In this document: in pieces, positions 53,759 through 64,000 of the stretch | How positions within the stretch are numbered: position 1 is the stretch's first letter | Layout of the letters: the number at the start of each line of letters is the position of its first letter | DNA from: Phaeobacter inhibens DSM 16374 | Lineage (GTDB): Bacteria; Pseudomonadota; Alphaproteobacteria; Rhodobacterales; Rhodobacteraceae | Assembly: GCF_000473105.1 (NCBI RefSeq) | Contig: NZ_KI421498.1 | Span: 2,232,001 to 2,296,000, forward strand | Direction of reading: 5' to 3' | Length of the DNA stretch: 64,000 nucleotides | Program-made: the position numbers and the translations under genes | The notes under the pieces: model-generated | What the model saw: the letters and a program-made list of their open reading frames with translations, nothing else | Told to the model about the DNA's origin: nothing | Database searches by the model: none

Positions 53759-53954
53759 GGCTGCACACTAGCTCGCAGTGTCACGGGTGGAAAGCGGTAC
53801 AGATGAATTTTCGGACGCGAATGGTCACATCTGTGCGGCTGTTTTTTGACCATCAAGTCAGGACCTTGTCGCCGCCACACCTTCGGCCTCCCACGGAGCG
53901 TGCCGCACCCGACACCGGATGGCTGTCGTGCGGGCTGACACCTGCGCGGGGCCC

Positions 53955-55844
53955 CTACCCCTGCGCGTGAAAGAAATCATAGATCCGCTGTGCCAGCGCC
54001 GCCGAAACCCCCTCTACAGCCTTCAGGTCCGATAGATTGGCCCGGCTGACCGCCTTGGCGCTGCCAAAATGCGCGAGAAGCGCACGCTTGCGGGCCGCGC
54101 CGACACCTGGCACCTCGTCCAGCGGTGTGGCGCCCATGGCTTTCGCCCGTTTGGCGCGGTGGGTGCCAATCGCAAAGCGGTGCGCCTCATCCCGCATCCG
54201 CTGCACGAAATAAAGCACCGGATCATTGCGCTGGAGAGCAAAGGCGGGCGCACCCAGGCGGTGGAATTCTTCCTTGCCGTGGTCACGGTCGACGCCTTTT
54301 GCCACACCAATCATCGGTATGTCCTGCACACCATGCTCTGCCATGATCTCCGCCACCGCACTGACTTGCCCGGCGCCCCCATCAATCAGCAAAAGATCCG
54401 GCCAGAGACCCTTCTCGCGGTCAGGGTCCTCTTTCAGCAGACGAGAGAAGCGGCGGTTGAGCACTTCCTTCATCATGCCGAAATCATCACCGGGAGTGAG
54501 ATCATCTCCCCTGATGTTGAACTTGCGATAGGCGTTTTTCATGAAACCCTCGGGGCCGGCAACGATCATGCCCCCCACCGCATGGCTGCCCTGAATATGA
54601 GAGTTGTCGTAGACCTCGATCCGCTGCGGCGGACCCTCCAGACCAAAGGCTTCAGCCACACCGCGCAGCAGTTTCGCCTGTGTCGCGCTTTCGGCCATGC
54701 GGCGGGCGAGAGATTCGCGGGCGTTGCGGACGGCACCTGCCACCAGCTCTGTCTTCTCCCCCCGTTGCGGCACCAGAATTTCGACCCGGCGCCCGGCCTT
54801 ATCGCTGAGAGCCTGTTCCATCAGGTCGCCATTCTCAATCTCATCAGACAGGATCAACTGCCGGGGCGGTTCCTTGTTGTCGTAGAACTGGCCAATGAAG
54901 GCCTCCATTACCTCCGCCGGGGAGACGTCCCCGTTGATACGGGGGTAGAAATCCTGGTTGCCCCAGTTCTGATTGGCCCGAATGAAAAACACCTGCACGC
55001 AGGCCTGTCCGCTGTCGAGATACAGACCGATCACATCTGCCTCCGCCACACCACGTGGGTTGATACCCTGCGAGGTCTGCACCTGTGTCAGCGCCTTGAT
55101 CCGGTCGCGCAGGGCGGCGGCGCGTTCAAACTCCATCGCTTCGGAGGCTGCGGCCATCTGCTCGGCCAGTTCCTCTTGAATCTTGGTTGAGCGCCCGGAC
55201 AGGAAACGTTCGGCATCCCGCACAGAAGACGCATAGTCCTCGGCCGATATCTCGCCGGTACAGGGCGCGGTGCAGCGCTTGATCTGATACTGCAGGCAGG
55301 GACGCGTGCGGCTTTCAAACATCGCATTGCTGCAATTGCGCAGCAGGAAGGCCTTCTGCAACTGATTGAGAGTTCGGTTCACCGCGCCTGCACTCGCGAA
55401 GGGACCAAAGTAGCTGCCCTTCTCGCGCCGGGTGCCGCGGTGTTTCTTGATTTGCGGAAACGCGTGATCCTTCGCGACCAGAATATTGGGGAAACTTTTG
55501 TCGTCACGCAGCAGCACGTTGTACTTCGGCTTGAGCTGCTTGATCAGGTTCTGCTCCAGCAGCAGTGCCTCAGTCTCCGTGCGGGTGGTCAGGAACATCA
55601 TCGATGCGGTTGCCGCGATCATCCGCTCAATCCGGGGCGAATGGCCCGGTCGGGAATAGTTCGACACCCGCGCCCGCAGATTGCGCGCCTTACCGACGTA
55701 GAGCACACGGCTCTCGCTATCCAGCATCCTGTAGACGCCCGGCGAGCTGTCCAGGGTCTTCAGATAATCCTGTATTACGGCGTACCCCGTCCGGTGGGTC
55801 GGGCGCGCCGTTTCAGGCGGGGTGTCGGGCTGATGGTCTGTCAT
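53955..55844 (-). CDS. uvrC: Excinuclease ABC subunit C
   Basis: Makes both incisions in nucleotide excision repair. About 629 residues from ATG 55844. GIY-YIG domain ([28 protein letters not shown]), Cys cluster-containing linker with [13 protein letters not shown], UvrB-binding UVR motif ([22 protein letters not shown]), RNase H-like domain ([15 protein letters not shown]) and a C-terminal helix-hairpin-helix ([18 protein letters not shown]). The upstream gap is AT-rich. Confidence 0.96.
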   Translation of the reverse strand: MTDHQPDTPPETARPTHRTGYAVIQDYLKTLDSSPGVYRMLDSESRVLYVGKARNLRARVSNYSRPGHSPRIERMIAATASMMFLTTRTETEALLLEQNLIKQLKPKYNVLLRDDKSFPNILVAKDHAFPQIKKHRGTRREKGSYFGPFASAGAVNRTLNQLQKAFLLRNCSNAMFESRTRPCLQYQIKRCTAPCTGEISAEDYASSVRDAERFLSGRSTKIQEELAEQMAAASEAMEFERAAALRDRIKALTQVQTSQGINPRGVAEADVIGLYLDSGQACVQVFFIRANQNWGNQDFYPRINGDVSPAEVMEAFIGQFYDNKEPPRQLILSDEIENGDLMEQALSDKAGRRVEILVPQRGEKTELVAGAVRNARESLARRMAESATQAKLLRGVAEAFGLEGPPQRIEVYDNSHIQGSHAVGGMIVAGPEGFMKNAYRKFNIRGDDLTPGDDFGMMKEVLNRRFSRLLKEDPDREKGLWPDLLLIDGGAGQVSAVAEIMAEHGVQDIPMIGVAKGVDRDHGKEEFHRLGAPAFALQRNDPVLYFVQRMRDEAHRFAIGTHRAKRAKAMGATPLDEVPGVGAARKRALLAHFGSAKAVSRANLSDLKAVEGVSAALAQRIYDFFHAQG

Positions 55845-55922
55845 GTTTCGAGATCTATGATTCCCGCAGGTGGTCTGCAATGTTAGCGCATCAGGATCAA
55901 CATGGAACAAATCCACTGATGC

Positions 55923-56110
55923 TGTGGATAAGTCTGGTAATATCTTATGGCTATCCGCGATTTTTCCTTATTTTTGGCTGATTTCCAGCGTTTGCTTAAA
56001 AAATAGGCACTTATTTAACTAATTGATAAAAAACAAAAACTTTTCACATTGCGGACAAGTTTATGATTTCAAAAGGATTTTTGTAACGAATTTACGACGG
56101 GTTGACGCTA
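55923..56110. other. AT-rich gap with a DnaA-box-like site
   Basis: The gap between uvrC and the SDR gene (55845-56158) is strikingly A/T-rich from about 55930 to 56100, unlike the GC-rich surroundings. TGTGGATAA at 55923-55931 is a perfect match to the DnaA box (TTATCCACA) on the other strand. Only one such site was seen. More likely the uvrC promoter region than an origin; no dnaA, hemE or parAB gene is near. Confidence 0.5.
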
Positions 56111-56158
56111 CGTGCACAACTTCGGCGCTACCACTTTTGAACCGCCCCGCAAACCCGG

Positions 56159-56935
56159 TTATTCCAGCCCCACAACGTCCGGTGTTTCCCAGCTGAGATG
56201 TTGACCGCTATCGATGCAAATCAGCTGTCCGGTGACCGACGGCGCGCGCAAAAGATAGCTTAGCGCGGCTCTGCTGTCAGCCGGATCAGCACCGCGCTGC
56301 AACGGTGTGTTGGCACATTGGCGGGCGAATTGGCTTTCGCTCTGCCGTGGACCTCTCAGCGTGGGTCCCGGGCCGATTCCATTGACACGGATGCGCGGCG
56401 CGAGCGCCTGTGCACTGGTGCGGGTCAGCGTCCAAAGCGCCGATTTCGCCAGCGTATAGGTCATGAATTCCGGTGTCAGTTTACGCACGCGCTGATCAAT
56501 GAGATTTATAACGGATGCAGACGCCAGCGCCCGCCCCTGCTCATCGACCTGTTGCGGCAGATCCTGCGCGGCCAATTGTTGTGTCAGGATGAAAGGCGCG
56601 CGCAGATTGCTGTCCATGTGGCGATCCCAGCTGCTGCGGGTCGCGGTCTCCAGGCTGTCATGTTCAAAGATAGAGGCATTGTTCACCAGACAGGTGATCA
56701 GCCCTCCCAGAGCGTCCGCCGCAGCAGGCAGCAGGGCCTCTGTCGCCTCTTCCTCCAGCAGGTCGGCCTGCAGGGTAACGGCAACGCGGCCCATAGCGCG
56801 AATATCCACCGCTGTGGCTTCTGCCGCATCAGCAGAGCTCGCATAGTGGACGGCGACGTCATAGCCGTTTTCCGCCAGTTCCAGCGCCATCGCGCGGCCA
56901 AGTCGCTTGCCCGCGCCGGTTACCAATGCCCGCAT
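56159..56935 (-). CDS. Short-chain dehydrogenase, pteridine-reductase-like
   Basis: 258 residues, Rossmann-fold oxidoreductase. Cofactor loop TGAGKRLGRAMAL (near 7), VNNASIFEHDSL (near 88), catalytic Tyr-Lys in YTLAKSALW (near 170) and GPGPTLRGPRQSE. The GKRLG rather than GGxGIG loop and the overall pattern resemble pteridine reductases/FolM. The NADP preference follows from the Arg/Lys in the loop. Leftward, upstream of uvrC across the AT-rich gap. Confidence 0.88.
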   Translation of the reverse strand: MRALVTGAGKRLGRAMALELAENGYDVAVHYASSADAAEATAVDIRAMGRVAVTLQADLLEEEATEALLPAAADALGGLITCLVNNASIFEHDSLETATRSSWDRHMDSNLRAPFILTQQLAAQDLPQQVDEQGRALASASVINLIDQRVRKLTPEFMTYTLAKSALWTLTRTSAQALAPRIRVNGIGPGPTLRGPRQSESQFARQCANTPLQRGADPADSRAALSYLLRAPSVTGQLICIDSGQHLSWETPDVVGLE

Positions 56936-56969
56936 ATTGCTCTCTCCTCATCTGCCTGTTGGCAATGAG

Positions 56970-57914
56970 TTAGAACAGCTGCACTAGGTAGACCACATAA
57001 ACAGCAGATAAAATAATTCCCCAGGTGCGGGTGATATCCATTTTGAAGAACACAAATGGCACCAGCAGCAGCGAAGAGGCCAGCATCACCCAGAGGTCGA
57101 CCCGCAGGAAAGAGGGATCAACGCTGATCGGGCCAATAAAGGTGGCGATGCCCACGATGGCCAGCAAGTTGAACATGTTGGAGCCGATGACGTTGCCAAG
57201 AGCAACATCCGCCTGACGGCGCAGTGCCGCCATTACGGTTGTCGCGAGTTCCGGTAAGGAGGTGCCAATGGCAACCAGCGTCAGGCCGATCACGGTTTCC
57301 GTGACCCCATAGGTACGGGCGATGATCGACGCGTTATCGACCAGCAGATCAGCCCCCAGCGGCAGGCCGATCAACCCCAGGAAAAGGTAAATGCCGATGC
57401 GCCAGTAAGGCATATCGGGATCCGCCTCTTCGATATCATCCAGTTCACTGTCCTTGCCATTGCGGCGATGAGCGCGGGCCTCACGGAAGGCGACCCCAAG
57501 AACCACCGACAGGGCCGCAAGCAGGATCAGGCCGGACCAGATCGTGAAGGTCCCGCAGAAGGCCAGCGCAATGAAGAGGACCGAGGCGATCAGCATAAAG
57601 ACATAGTTTTTGCGCGTGTCGCACTCGCTGGTATGCAAGGATCGCATCAGGGCGGGAATGCCCAGGACCATCAGGATATTGGCGGTGTTTGACCCGACCA
57701 CATTGCCAAGGGCAATCCCGTCAGCGTTTTCCCCGACGGCACGGATCGCGATCAGCAGCTCAGGCGCCGAGGTGCCAAAAGCCACGATCGTCAGACTGAC
57801 GATCAGCGCCGGCACGCCCAGTCGCAGACTGAGGTTCACAGCCCCGCGCACCAGAGCGTCCCCGGCGAGCAACAGGATCACAAGCCCAAGTCCAGACAAC
57901 AGCCATGGCATCAT
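56970..57914 (-). CDS. Calcium/sodium antiporter (YrbG family)
   Basis: 314 residues, about ten helices in two inverted halves. The two alpha repeats are FGTSAPELLIAIRAVGENADGIALGNVVGSNTANIL (residues about 47-82) and IGTSLPELATTVMAALRRQADVALGNVIGSNMFNLL (about 215-250), each with the GTSxPE and GNxxGSN motifs. A charged loop lies between halves. The start overlaps the Cys-rich small gene by four bases. Confidence 0.94.
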   Translation of the reverse strand: MMPWLLSGLGLVILLLAGDALVRGAVNLSLRLGVPALIVSLTIVAFGTSAPELLIAIRAVGENADGIALGNVVGSNTANILMVLGIPALMRSLHTSECDTRKNYVFMLIASVLFIALAFCGTFTIWSGLILLAALSVVLGVAFREARAHRRNGKDSELDDIEEADPDMPYWRIGIYLFLGLIGLPLGADLLVDNASIIARTYGVTETVIGLTLVAIGTSLPELATTVMAALRRQADVALGNVIGSNMFNLLAIVGIATFIGPISVDPSFLRVDLWVMLASSLLLVPFVFFKMDITRTWGIILSAVYVVYLVQLF

Positions 57915-58108
57915 TGCCGAGGCCCTCCATTCTTTTTACAGGCACAGGGGCCTTTTCCGATCCTGAAGCGGCCGCAGCTGCCACAGCGCCGCGAGGCCAG
58001 GTGTTTTTGGCCGGGCATCCGCAGCTTGCCGAACATCGCCAGCACAGCCATCACCACAAGAAACAGGGAAACGATCTTAAATATCACGTCAGAGGCCAAA
58101 CCGCGCAT
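57911..58108 (-). CDS. Small membrane protein with a Cys cluster
   Basis: 65 residues: one N-terminal membrane helix (FKIVSLFLVVMAVLAMFG), then a short basic tail with RRCGSCGRFRIGKGPCACK, four Cys in CxxC...CxC order, a likely zinc-ribbon-like knot. Its start overlaps the S49 peptidase stop and its stop overlaps the antiporter start (ATGA), which supports real translation. No family recognised. Confidence 0.75.
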   Translation of the reverse strand: MRGLASDVIFKIVSLFLVVMAVLAMFGKLRMPGQKHLASRRCGSCGRFRIGKGPCACKKNGGPRQ

Positions 58109-58886
58109 ATTCGGCGCGTTCCTCGATGCCGCTCAGCGCATCTTGCGCGATCTGTACACCGATCCGACCCAGAAGCGGCTTCTTGATGCCATAGCGGCGG
58201 AACCGCACCTTGGGCCCGAAGCGAGCCTGCATCTTGGGGCGCAGATGGCCGATGCCATCAATCAGACCAAGGGACACGGCGCGTCGTCCAAGCCAGATCT
58301 CACCGGTATAGAGATCCTCGCTTGTGTCCAGTTTGTCGCCACGGCGATCTTTGACATGGGCGATGAAATTGTCGTGAATATCGCCCAGAAGCTGTTTCAG
58401 GCGCTTCACGTCCTCGGCATTTTCCGGGCGGAAAGGATCCAGCATCGATTTGCTGCGACCGGCGGTATAGACACGCCGTTCAACACCTTGACGCGCCAGG
58501 AAGACATGGGCGCCGAAGCCTGCAGAAATAACACCAATGGAGCCGAGGATCGAGCTTTCGTCGGCCCAGATCTCATCCGCTGAGGCCGCCAGCCAGTAGC
58601 CACCAGAGGCGGCCACATCTTCGACAAAGGCGATGGTGGGAACCTTCAGCTCCTCAGAGAGGCGGCGAATACGCGCGCCGATCAAGGCGCTTTGCACGGG
58701 GGAGCCACCTGGCGAGTTGATCTCGAACGCGACCGCAGCAGGCTTGCCCTTGCGGAAGGCACGTTCGAGCACCGGACCCAGTGCGGCATCATTCAGCGCA
58801 CCGCGACCGGCCATGCCAATGGCGCCATTGAGGCGCACAACAGCAACCAGCGGTGGCTTGTTCAAGAAAGGCAATTTCAGGTTCAT
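58089..58886 (-). CDS. S49-family (SppA/SohB-like) serine peptidase
   Basis: About 265 residues from ATG 58886 (MNLKLPFLNKPP); the open frame continues upstream without homology. Catalytic Ser region VEDVAASGGYWLA (near 108) and Lys in TAGRSKSMLDPF (near 160) form the Ser-Lys pair; VAFEINSPGGSPV is the substrate strand. No signal peptide, so likely cytoplasmic face or membrane-associated. Cleaves signal peptides or misfolded membrane proteins. First gene of a trio with the small Cys-rich protein and the antiporter. Confidence 0.92.
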   Translation of the reverse strand: MNLKLPFLNKPPLVAVVRLNGAIGMAGRGALNDAALGPVLERAFRKGKPAAVAFEINSPGGSPVQSALIGARIRRLSEELKVPTIAFVEDVAASGGYWLAASADEIWADESSILGSIGVISAGFGAHVFLARQGVERRVYTAGRSKSMLDPFRPENAEDVKRLKQLLGDIHDNFIAHVKDRRGDKLDTSEDLYTGEIWLGRRAVSLGLIDGIGHLRPKMQARFGPKVRFRRYGIKKPLLGRIGVQIAQDALSGIEERAEYARFGL

Positions 58887-59122
58887 GTCGCCGATGTAGA
58901 ATGCCGACTGACCTGAAACAAGGGATGGCGCCGGAACGAAGCAAGCGCAGCGGCAAAAAAGCCGCGCAGCTTGGGTAAAATTGCAACGTTCCCCTAATAC
59001 GTGCGAGGTTCGCACAGATTGCCTGCCGTTGGGGCAGCCCGGCAAGGACCACCCCGATATCATGTTTTGGAGGGTCAAACCTCACCGCAGAGGCGCGATG
59101 GTCTGACCATATTGACGGGTCA

Positions 59123-59884
59123 TCAGGACCGAATGCGCCAACCGGTTTTGAAAATCCACCAGATCACCGCAAGGCAGAGCGTCGTAAAGCCACCGATAGC
59201 CAGCAGGCTAAGCCCGACGGGCACGTCTGAGGCCCCGAAGAACGACCAGCGGAAACCGGAAATCAAATAGACCACCGGGTTAAAGAGGGTGATCTTCTGC
59301 CAGATCGGCGGCAGCATCGAGATCGAATAGAAAGACCCGCCAAGGAACACCAACGGTGTCACGATCAGCAAGGGCACCAGTTGCAGCTGTTCAAAATTCT
59401 TGGCCCAGACCCCAATGATGAACCCCAGCAAAGCGAAGCTGACGCATGTCAGCACCATGAACAACACCATAGCCAGCGGGTGCGCAATGGTCAGATCGAC
59501 AAAGAGCGACGCCGTCACCAGAATTACCACGCCGATAAACAGCGCCTTGGTTGCCGCCGCCCCCACATAACCGATCACGATCTCCAGGAAATTCACCGGC
59601 GCGGAGAGCAACTCATAAATGGTGCCGATAAATTTTGGAAAATAGATCCCGAAGGACGCGTTGGACGTGGCCTGTGTCATCACGCTGAGCATGATGAGAC
59701 CAGGCACGATGAAGGCACCGTATGGCACGCCTTCAACCTCATCGATACGGCTGCCGATGGCGGCCCCGAACACAACGAAGTAGAGCGAGGTAGACAGGAC
59801 AGGGGATAGGAAACTCTGCATCAATGTGCGAAAGAACCTTGCCATTTCAAAGCGGTAGATTGAAGCGATTGCGGTCCAGTTCAT
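59123..59884 (-). CDS. ABC-2 type transporter permease
   Basis: 253 residues, six helices. ABC2 motifs: [23 protein letters not shown] (residues about 62-84), [25 protein letters not shown] (about 165-190) and [14 protein letters not shown]. NodJ/YadH-like exporter of drugs, polysaccharide or lipid. The start overlaps the ATPase gene by four bases. Confidence 0.93.
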   Translation of the reverse strand: MNWTAIASIYRFEMARFFRTLMQSFLSPVLSTSLYFVVFGAAIGSRIDEVEGVPYGAFIVPGLIMLSVMTQATSNASFGIYFPKFIGTIYELLSAPVNFLEIVIGYVGAAATKALFIGVVILVTASLFVDLTIAHPLAMVLFMVLTCVSFALLGFIIGVWAKNFEQLQLVPLLIVTPLVFLGGSFYSISMLPPIWQKITLFNPVVYLISGFRWSFFGASDVPVGLSLLAIGGFTTLCLAVIWWIFKTGWRIRS

Positions 59885-60810
59885 GTCGGTTCTCCTGAAA
59901 CCAGCCCGACGAATATGTCTTCAAGACTGGATTGCCGGGTTTGCACATCCGCCAGCGTCAGGCCGGATTTCGCCACATCATTCAGCAGCGTCGTGATGCC
60001 GGTGCGCTCGGCGTTGGTGTCATAGGAATAAATCAACCCGCGGCCATCCTCGGTCAGGGTCAGCCCATAGGCACCAAGGCTGTCGGGTACGGCTGTCAGC
60101 GCGTCGGTCAGCTGGACTTCAAGCTGCTTCTTGCCAAGCTGCGCCATCAGCCGGGCCTTCTCCTCCACCAACAGGATTTCCCCATTGGTGATGACGCCCA
60201 CCCGGTCGGCAATGGCCTCGGCTTCCTCAATATAGTGAGTTGTCAGAATGATGGTGACGCCATCGCGTTTCAGCTCCGCCACCACGTCCCACATATCTTT
60301 TCGCAGTTCCACGTCGACGCCTGCCGTCGGTTCATCCAGAAACAGGATGCGGGGATCGTGGCTGAGCGCCTTGGCAATCAACACCCGCCGTTTCATCCCA
60401 CCTGACAGCTCCATGATCCGGCTCTTACGTTTATCCCAGAGCGACAGCTTGCGCAGGATTTCCTCAAGCAGCGCATCGTTGCGCGGTTTACCAAACAGCC
60501 CGCGGGAAAATCGGACAGAGTTCCAGACTGTTTCAAACGGCTCCAGGTTGATTTCCTGCGGCACAAGCCCGATCAGGCTACGCGCGGCCCGGAAGTCTTC
60601 GATAATATCGTGCCCGCCGACCGATACGTGACCCGAAGTGGGTGTTGTGATACCGCAGACGGTTGAAATCAATGTGGTCTTGCCGGCGCCGTTTGGACCA
60701 AGCAGCGCGAGAATTTCGCCCTCCTCAATGTCGAGCGAGACACCCTTGAGGGCCTGAAACCCGCCCTCATATGTCTTTTCCAAATCACGAATGGATAGGA
60801 TGGCTGACAT
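59881..60810 (-). CDS. ABC transporter ATP-binding protein (exporter type)
   Basis: 309 residues. Walker [15 protein letters not shown] (near 37), Q-loop VPQEINLEP, signature [15 protein letters not shown] (near 140), Walker [18 protein letters not shown]-loop [11 protein letters not shown]-terminal extension follows, as in NodI/CcmA/YadG-type ATPases. Forms an exporter with the following permease; substrate unknown. Confidence 0.95.
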   Translation of the reverse strand: MSAILSIRDLEKTYEGGFQALKGVSLDIEEGEILALLGPNGAGKTTLISTVCGITTPTSGHVSVGGHDIIEDFRAARSLIGLVPQEINLEPFETVWNSVRFSRGLFGKPRNDALLEEILRKLSLWDKRKSRIMELSGGMKRRVLIAKALSHDPRILFLDEPTAGVDVELRKDMWDVVAELKRDGVTIILTTHYIEEAEAIADRVGVITNGEILLVEEKARLMAQLGKKQLEVQLTDALTAVPDSLGAYGLTLTEDGRGLIYSYDTNAERTGITTLLNDVAKSGLTLADVQTRQSSLEDIFVGLVSGEPT

Positions 60811-60943
60811 TGCTGCCTCCCTTCAAAAGTAAACTCATCAGTTCAGCGCACGGTAGCGCCAACACTGCCCAATCGCCAGCGGGGATTGCAGCGCGGGTGT
60901 TTACACGTGCGCATTGCCTTGTGCGTCAGTGCAGGGCGGATTT

Positions 60944-60995
60944 TATCTTGACGTCAAAGTAAAATCGGAACATTAGTTATCTCGATGTCAAGATA
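60944..60995 (+). promoter_or_regulatory. Two 18-bp palindromic operators before the NAD(P)-binding gene
   Basis: TATCTTGACGTCAAAGTA (60944-60961) and TATCTCGATGTCAAGATA (60978-60995) are near-copies of one palindrome (TATCTTGACGTCAAGATA), 34 bases apart centre to centre. Such TATCTTGA/TCAAGATA sites are typical of MarR-family regulators. The second ends 10 bases before the ATG, so binding would block transcription or translation start. No MarR gene is in the window. Confidence 0.55.
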
Positions 60996-61005
60996 TGAGG
61001 GTTAA

Positions 61006-61662
61006 ATGGATATTCTTCTTTTTGGGGCGACCGGAGATGTTGGCCGTGCCACGGTGCAGCAAGCCATTGAACGCGGGCACCGTGTGACCGCAATCGCGCG
61101 CAAGCCTGACCTGCGCGGACCACTTGGCGACAGGTTGGTGACACCCCTTGCACTGGATGTGTTGACCAGCGCAGACCAGCTGGCCGATCTTGCCCGCCAC
61201 CATCAGATCATTATCAGCGCATTGCGCCCCGTTGCCGGGCAGGACGCGCTGCTGGTGGAGCTGACGCAAGCGGTGCTGCGGGCCGCAGAGGCAGGCAATA
61301 TCCCTGCACTGATCACCGGGGGCGCTGCCCTTCTGAAGCTAGCCGATGGCAGCGGAGAAACGGTGCTGAGCGCACCGGGCTTTCTCCCAGATACAGTACG
61401 TCCGATCGCCACGGCCTGCGCTGCGCAAGACCATCTACTGGAGAGCACCCCATATGTCGATTGGACATGCCTGCGCCCACCTGCGATGCTGCAGGAGGGA
61501 GAGCGGCGAGATCGCTACGAATGGGGCACCGATACGCTGGTCACCGATACCAATGGGCTGTCGCAGATTTCCTTTGCCGATTTTGGCGGCGCCCTGATGG
61601 ATCTGGCAGAGCAGCAAAATCGCCCCGAAAAGCGGCTGACGGTCGCCTGGGGGAACGCCTGA
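61006..61662 (+). CDS. NAD(P)-binding atypical SDR / NmrA-like protein
   Basis: 218 residues with an N-terminal Rossmann motif LLFGATGDVGRATVQ (residues 4-18), then VTAIARKP, a DVL turn, and ALRPVAG/ITGGAAL strands. No catalytic YxxxK is visible, which suits NmrA-like or flavin-reductase-like atypical SDRs. GAGGG precedes the ATG. Preceded by two palindromic operators, so it is probably tightly repressed and induced by a small molecule. Convergent with pobA. Confidence 0.85.
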   Translation: MDILLFGATGDVGRATVQQAIERGHRVTAIARKPDLRGPLGDRLVTPLALDVLTSADQLADLARHHQIIISALRPVAGQDALLVELTQAVLRAAEAGNIPALITGGAALLKLADGSGETVLSAPGFLPDTVRPIATACAAQDHLLESTPYVDWTCLRPPAMLQEGERRDRYEWGTDTLVTDTNGLSQISFADFGGALMDLAEQQNRPEKRLTVAWGNA

Positions 61663-61671
61663 ACCTAGACC

Positions 61672-63814
<2,143 letters not shown>

Positions 63815-63833
63815 GGAACTACGCTATCCGACA

Positions 63834-63869
63834 AAAAAACCGCCCCGAGGTATTCCGAGGCGGTTTTTA
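63834..63869 (+). terminator. Intrinsic terminator after pobR
   Basis: ACCGCC...GGCGGT hairpin with one internal mismatch, an A-run before and TTTTT after. It can serve the leftward S41 gene from the other side. Confidence 0.8.
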
Positions 63870-63895
63870 TAATGTGCACAGGGTTGCGCCAGCGC

Positions 63896-64000
63896 TTACT
63901 GCTCCGGCCCCAGCTTTGACAGACCCTTCAGAATATCGATGGCATAGGCCAGCTGATAATCTTCCTCGCGGCGCTCCGCTGCGGCCTCGGCCTTGGCGCG
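63896..64000 (-). CDS. C-terminal end of an S41 (CtpA-type) peptidase
   Basis: The last 34 codons of a leftward gene that continues beyond the window: an Ala/Glu/Arg-rich helix, then EDYQLAYAIDILKGLS and the end KLGPEQ. The DYQLxYAxDxLKGL segment is the typical C terminus of alphaproteobacterial carboxy-terminal processing peptidases of family S41. The catalytic part is outside the window. Confidence 0.7.
   Translation of the reverse strand, partial: RAKAEAAAERREEDYQLAYAIDILKGLSKLGPEQ

Noticed and set aside
55923-56110. Chromosomal replication origin
   Set aside because: AT-rich with one DnaA box, but no box cluster and no origin-linked genes such as dnaA, hemE or parAB.

Overview
The window is an ordinary, gene-dense stretch of an alphaproteobacterial chromosome, most likely from the Roseobacter group of the Rhodobacteraceae (Phaeobacter, Leisingera or Ruegeria-like). 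Support comes from high GC, alphaproteobacterial gene types (a 44-residue aa3 oxidase subunit IV, plant-type GshA, ETF-ubiquinone oxidoreductase, a long Sua5, separate PhaA and PhaB, PobA with an AraC-type partner) and many ATGA-type start/stop overlaps. I see no rRNA, tRNA, CRISPR array, insertion sequence or prophage.

Layout. 1-2591: lysA (cut by the window start), a small lipoprotein gene and argH, all leftward. 2614-5623: a TlpA-like thioredoxin, a small membrane protein, a fatty acid hydroxylase-type enzyme and a degenerate EAL protein. 5922-8025: phaA and phaB (acetoacetyl-CoA and hydroxybutyryl-CoA supply). 8100-9667: a 48-residue protein divergent from a LysR regulator, followed by a wrecked drug/metabolite exporter gene. 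9781-14802: a DUF465 protein, a tRNA methyltransferase and DUF2007 protein, polyprenyl diphosphate synthase, ispE and a large secreted TPR protein. 14943-17794: ETF-QO, then soxR divergent from a glyoxalase-fold gene. 18326-19918: greA and a membrane protein. 19930-24095: a leftward molybdenum cofactor cluster (fdhD; mobA-mobB-unknown-moeA). 24147-25204: azlCD.

25284-33229: small secreted proteins (one phospholipase A2-like), oxidase subunit IV, a metallo-beta-lactamase-fold hydrolase with an acyl-CoA dehydrogenase, Sua5, AlgH/YqgE, a stand-alone DsbD N-domain protein and a Nudix hydrolase. 33267-38155: a two-gene RND efflux system. 38293-39673: moaB and an unusual uracil-DNA glycosylase family protein. 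39780-44172: a tightly packed rightward operon from pyrB through three uncharacterised membrane-associated proteins to a catalytically dead dihydroorotase homologue and plsY. 44451-50060: a YHS protein, small membrane proteins, gshA, GNAT, rsmE and ubiA. 50138-53758: an OmpA-family protein, then pgsA-moaD-moaE leftward. 53955-60810: uvrC, a pteridine-reductase-like SDR, a Na/Ca exchanger, a Cys-rich small membrane protein, an S49 peptidase and an ABC-2 exporter. 61006-64000: an NAD(P)-binding protein behind a tandem palindromic operator, pobA divergent from its AraC-type regulator, and the tail of an S41 peptidase.

Working together: the quinone genes (polyprenyl synthase, ubiA, ETF-QO) serve respiration; moeA, mobA, mobB, fdhD, moaB, moaD and moaE serve molybdoenzymes from three separate places; pobA feeds 4-hydroxybenzoate into protocatechuate catabolism. 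I found no clear new multigene system. The items most worth a second look are the pyrB operon with its dead dihydroorotase, the glycosylase that lost three of four iron-sulfur ligands, the phospholipase A2-like secreted protein, the duplicated 17-bp element at the soxR start, and several palindromes at promoters (phaB, the NAD(P)-binding gene, pobA/pobR).
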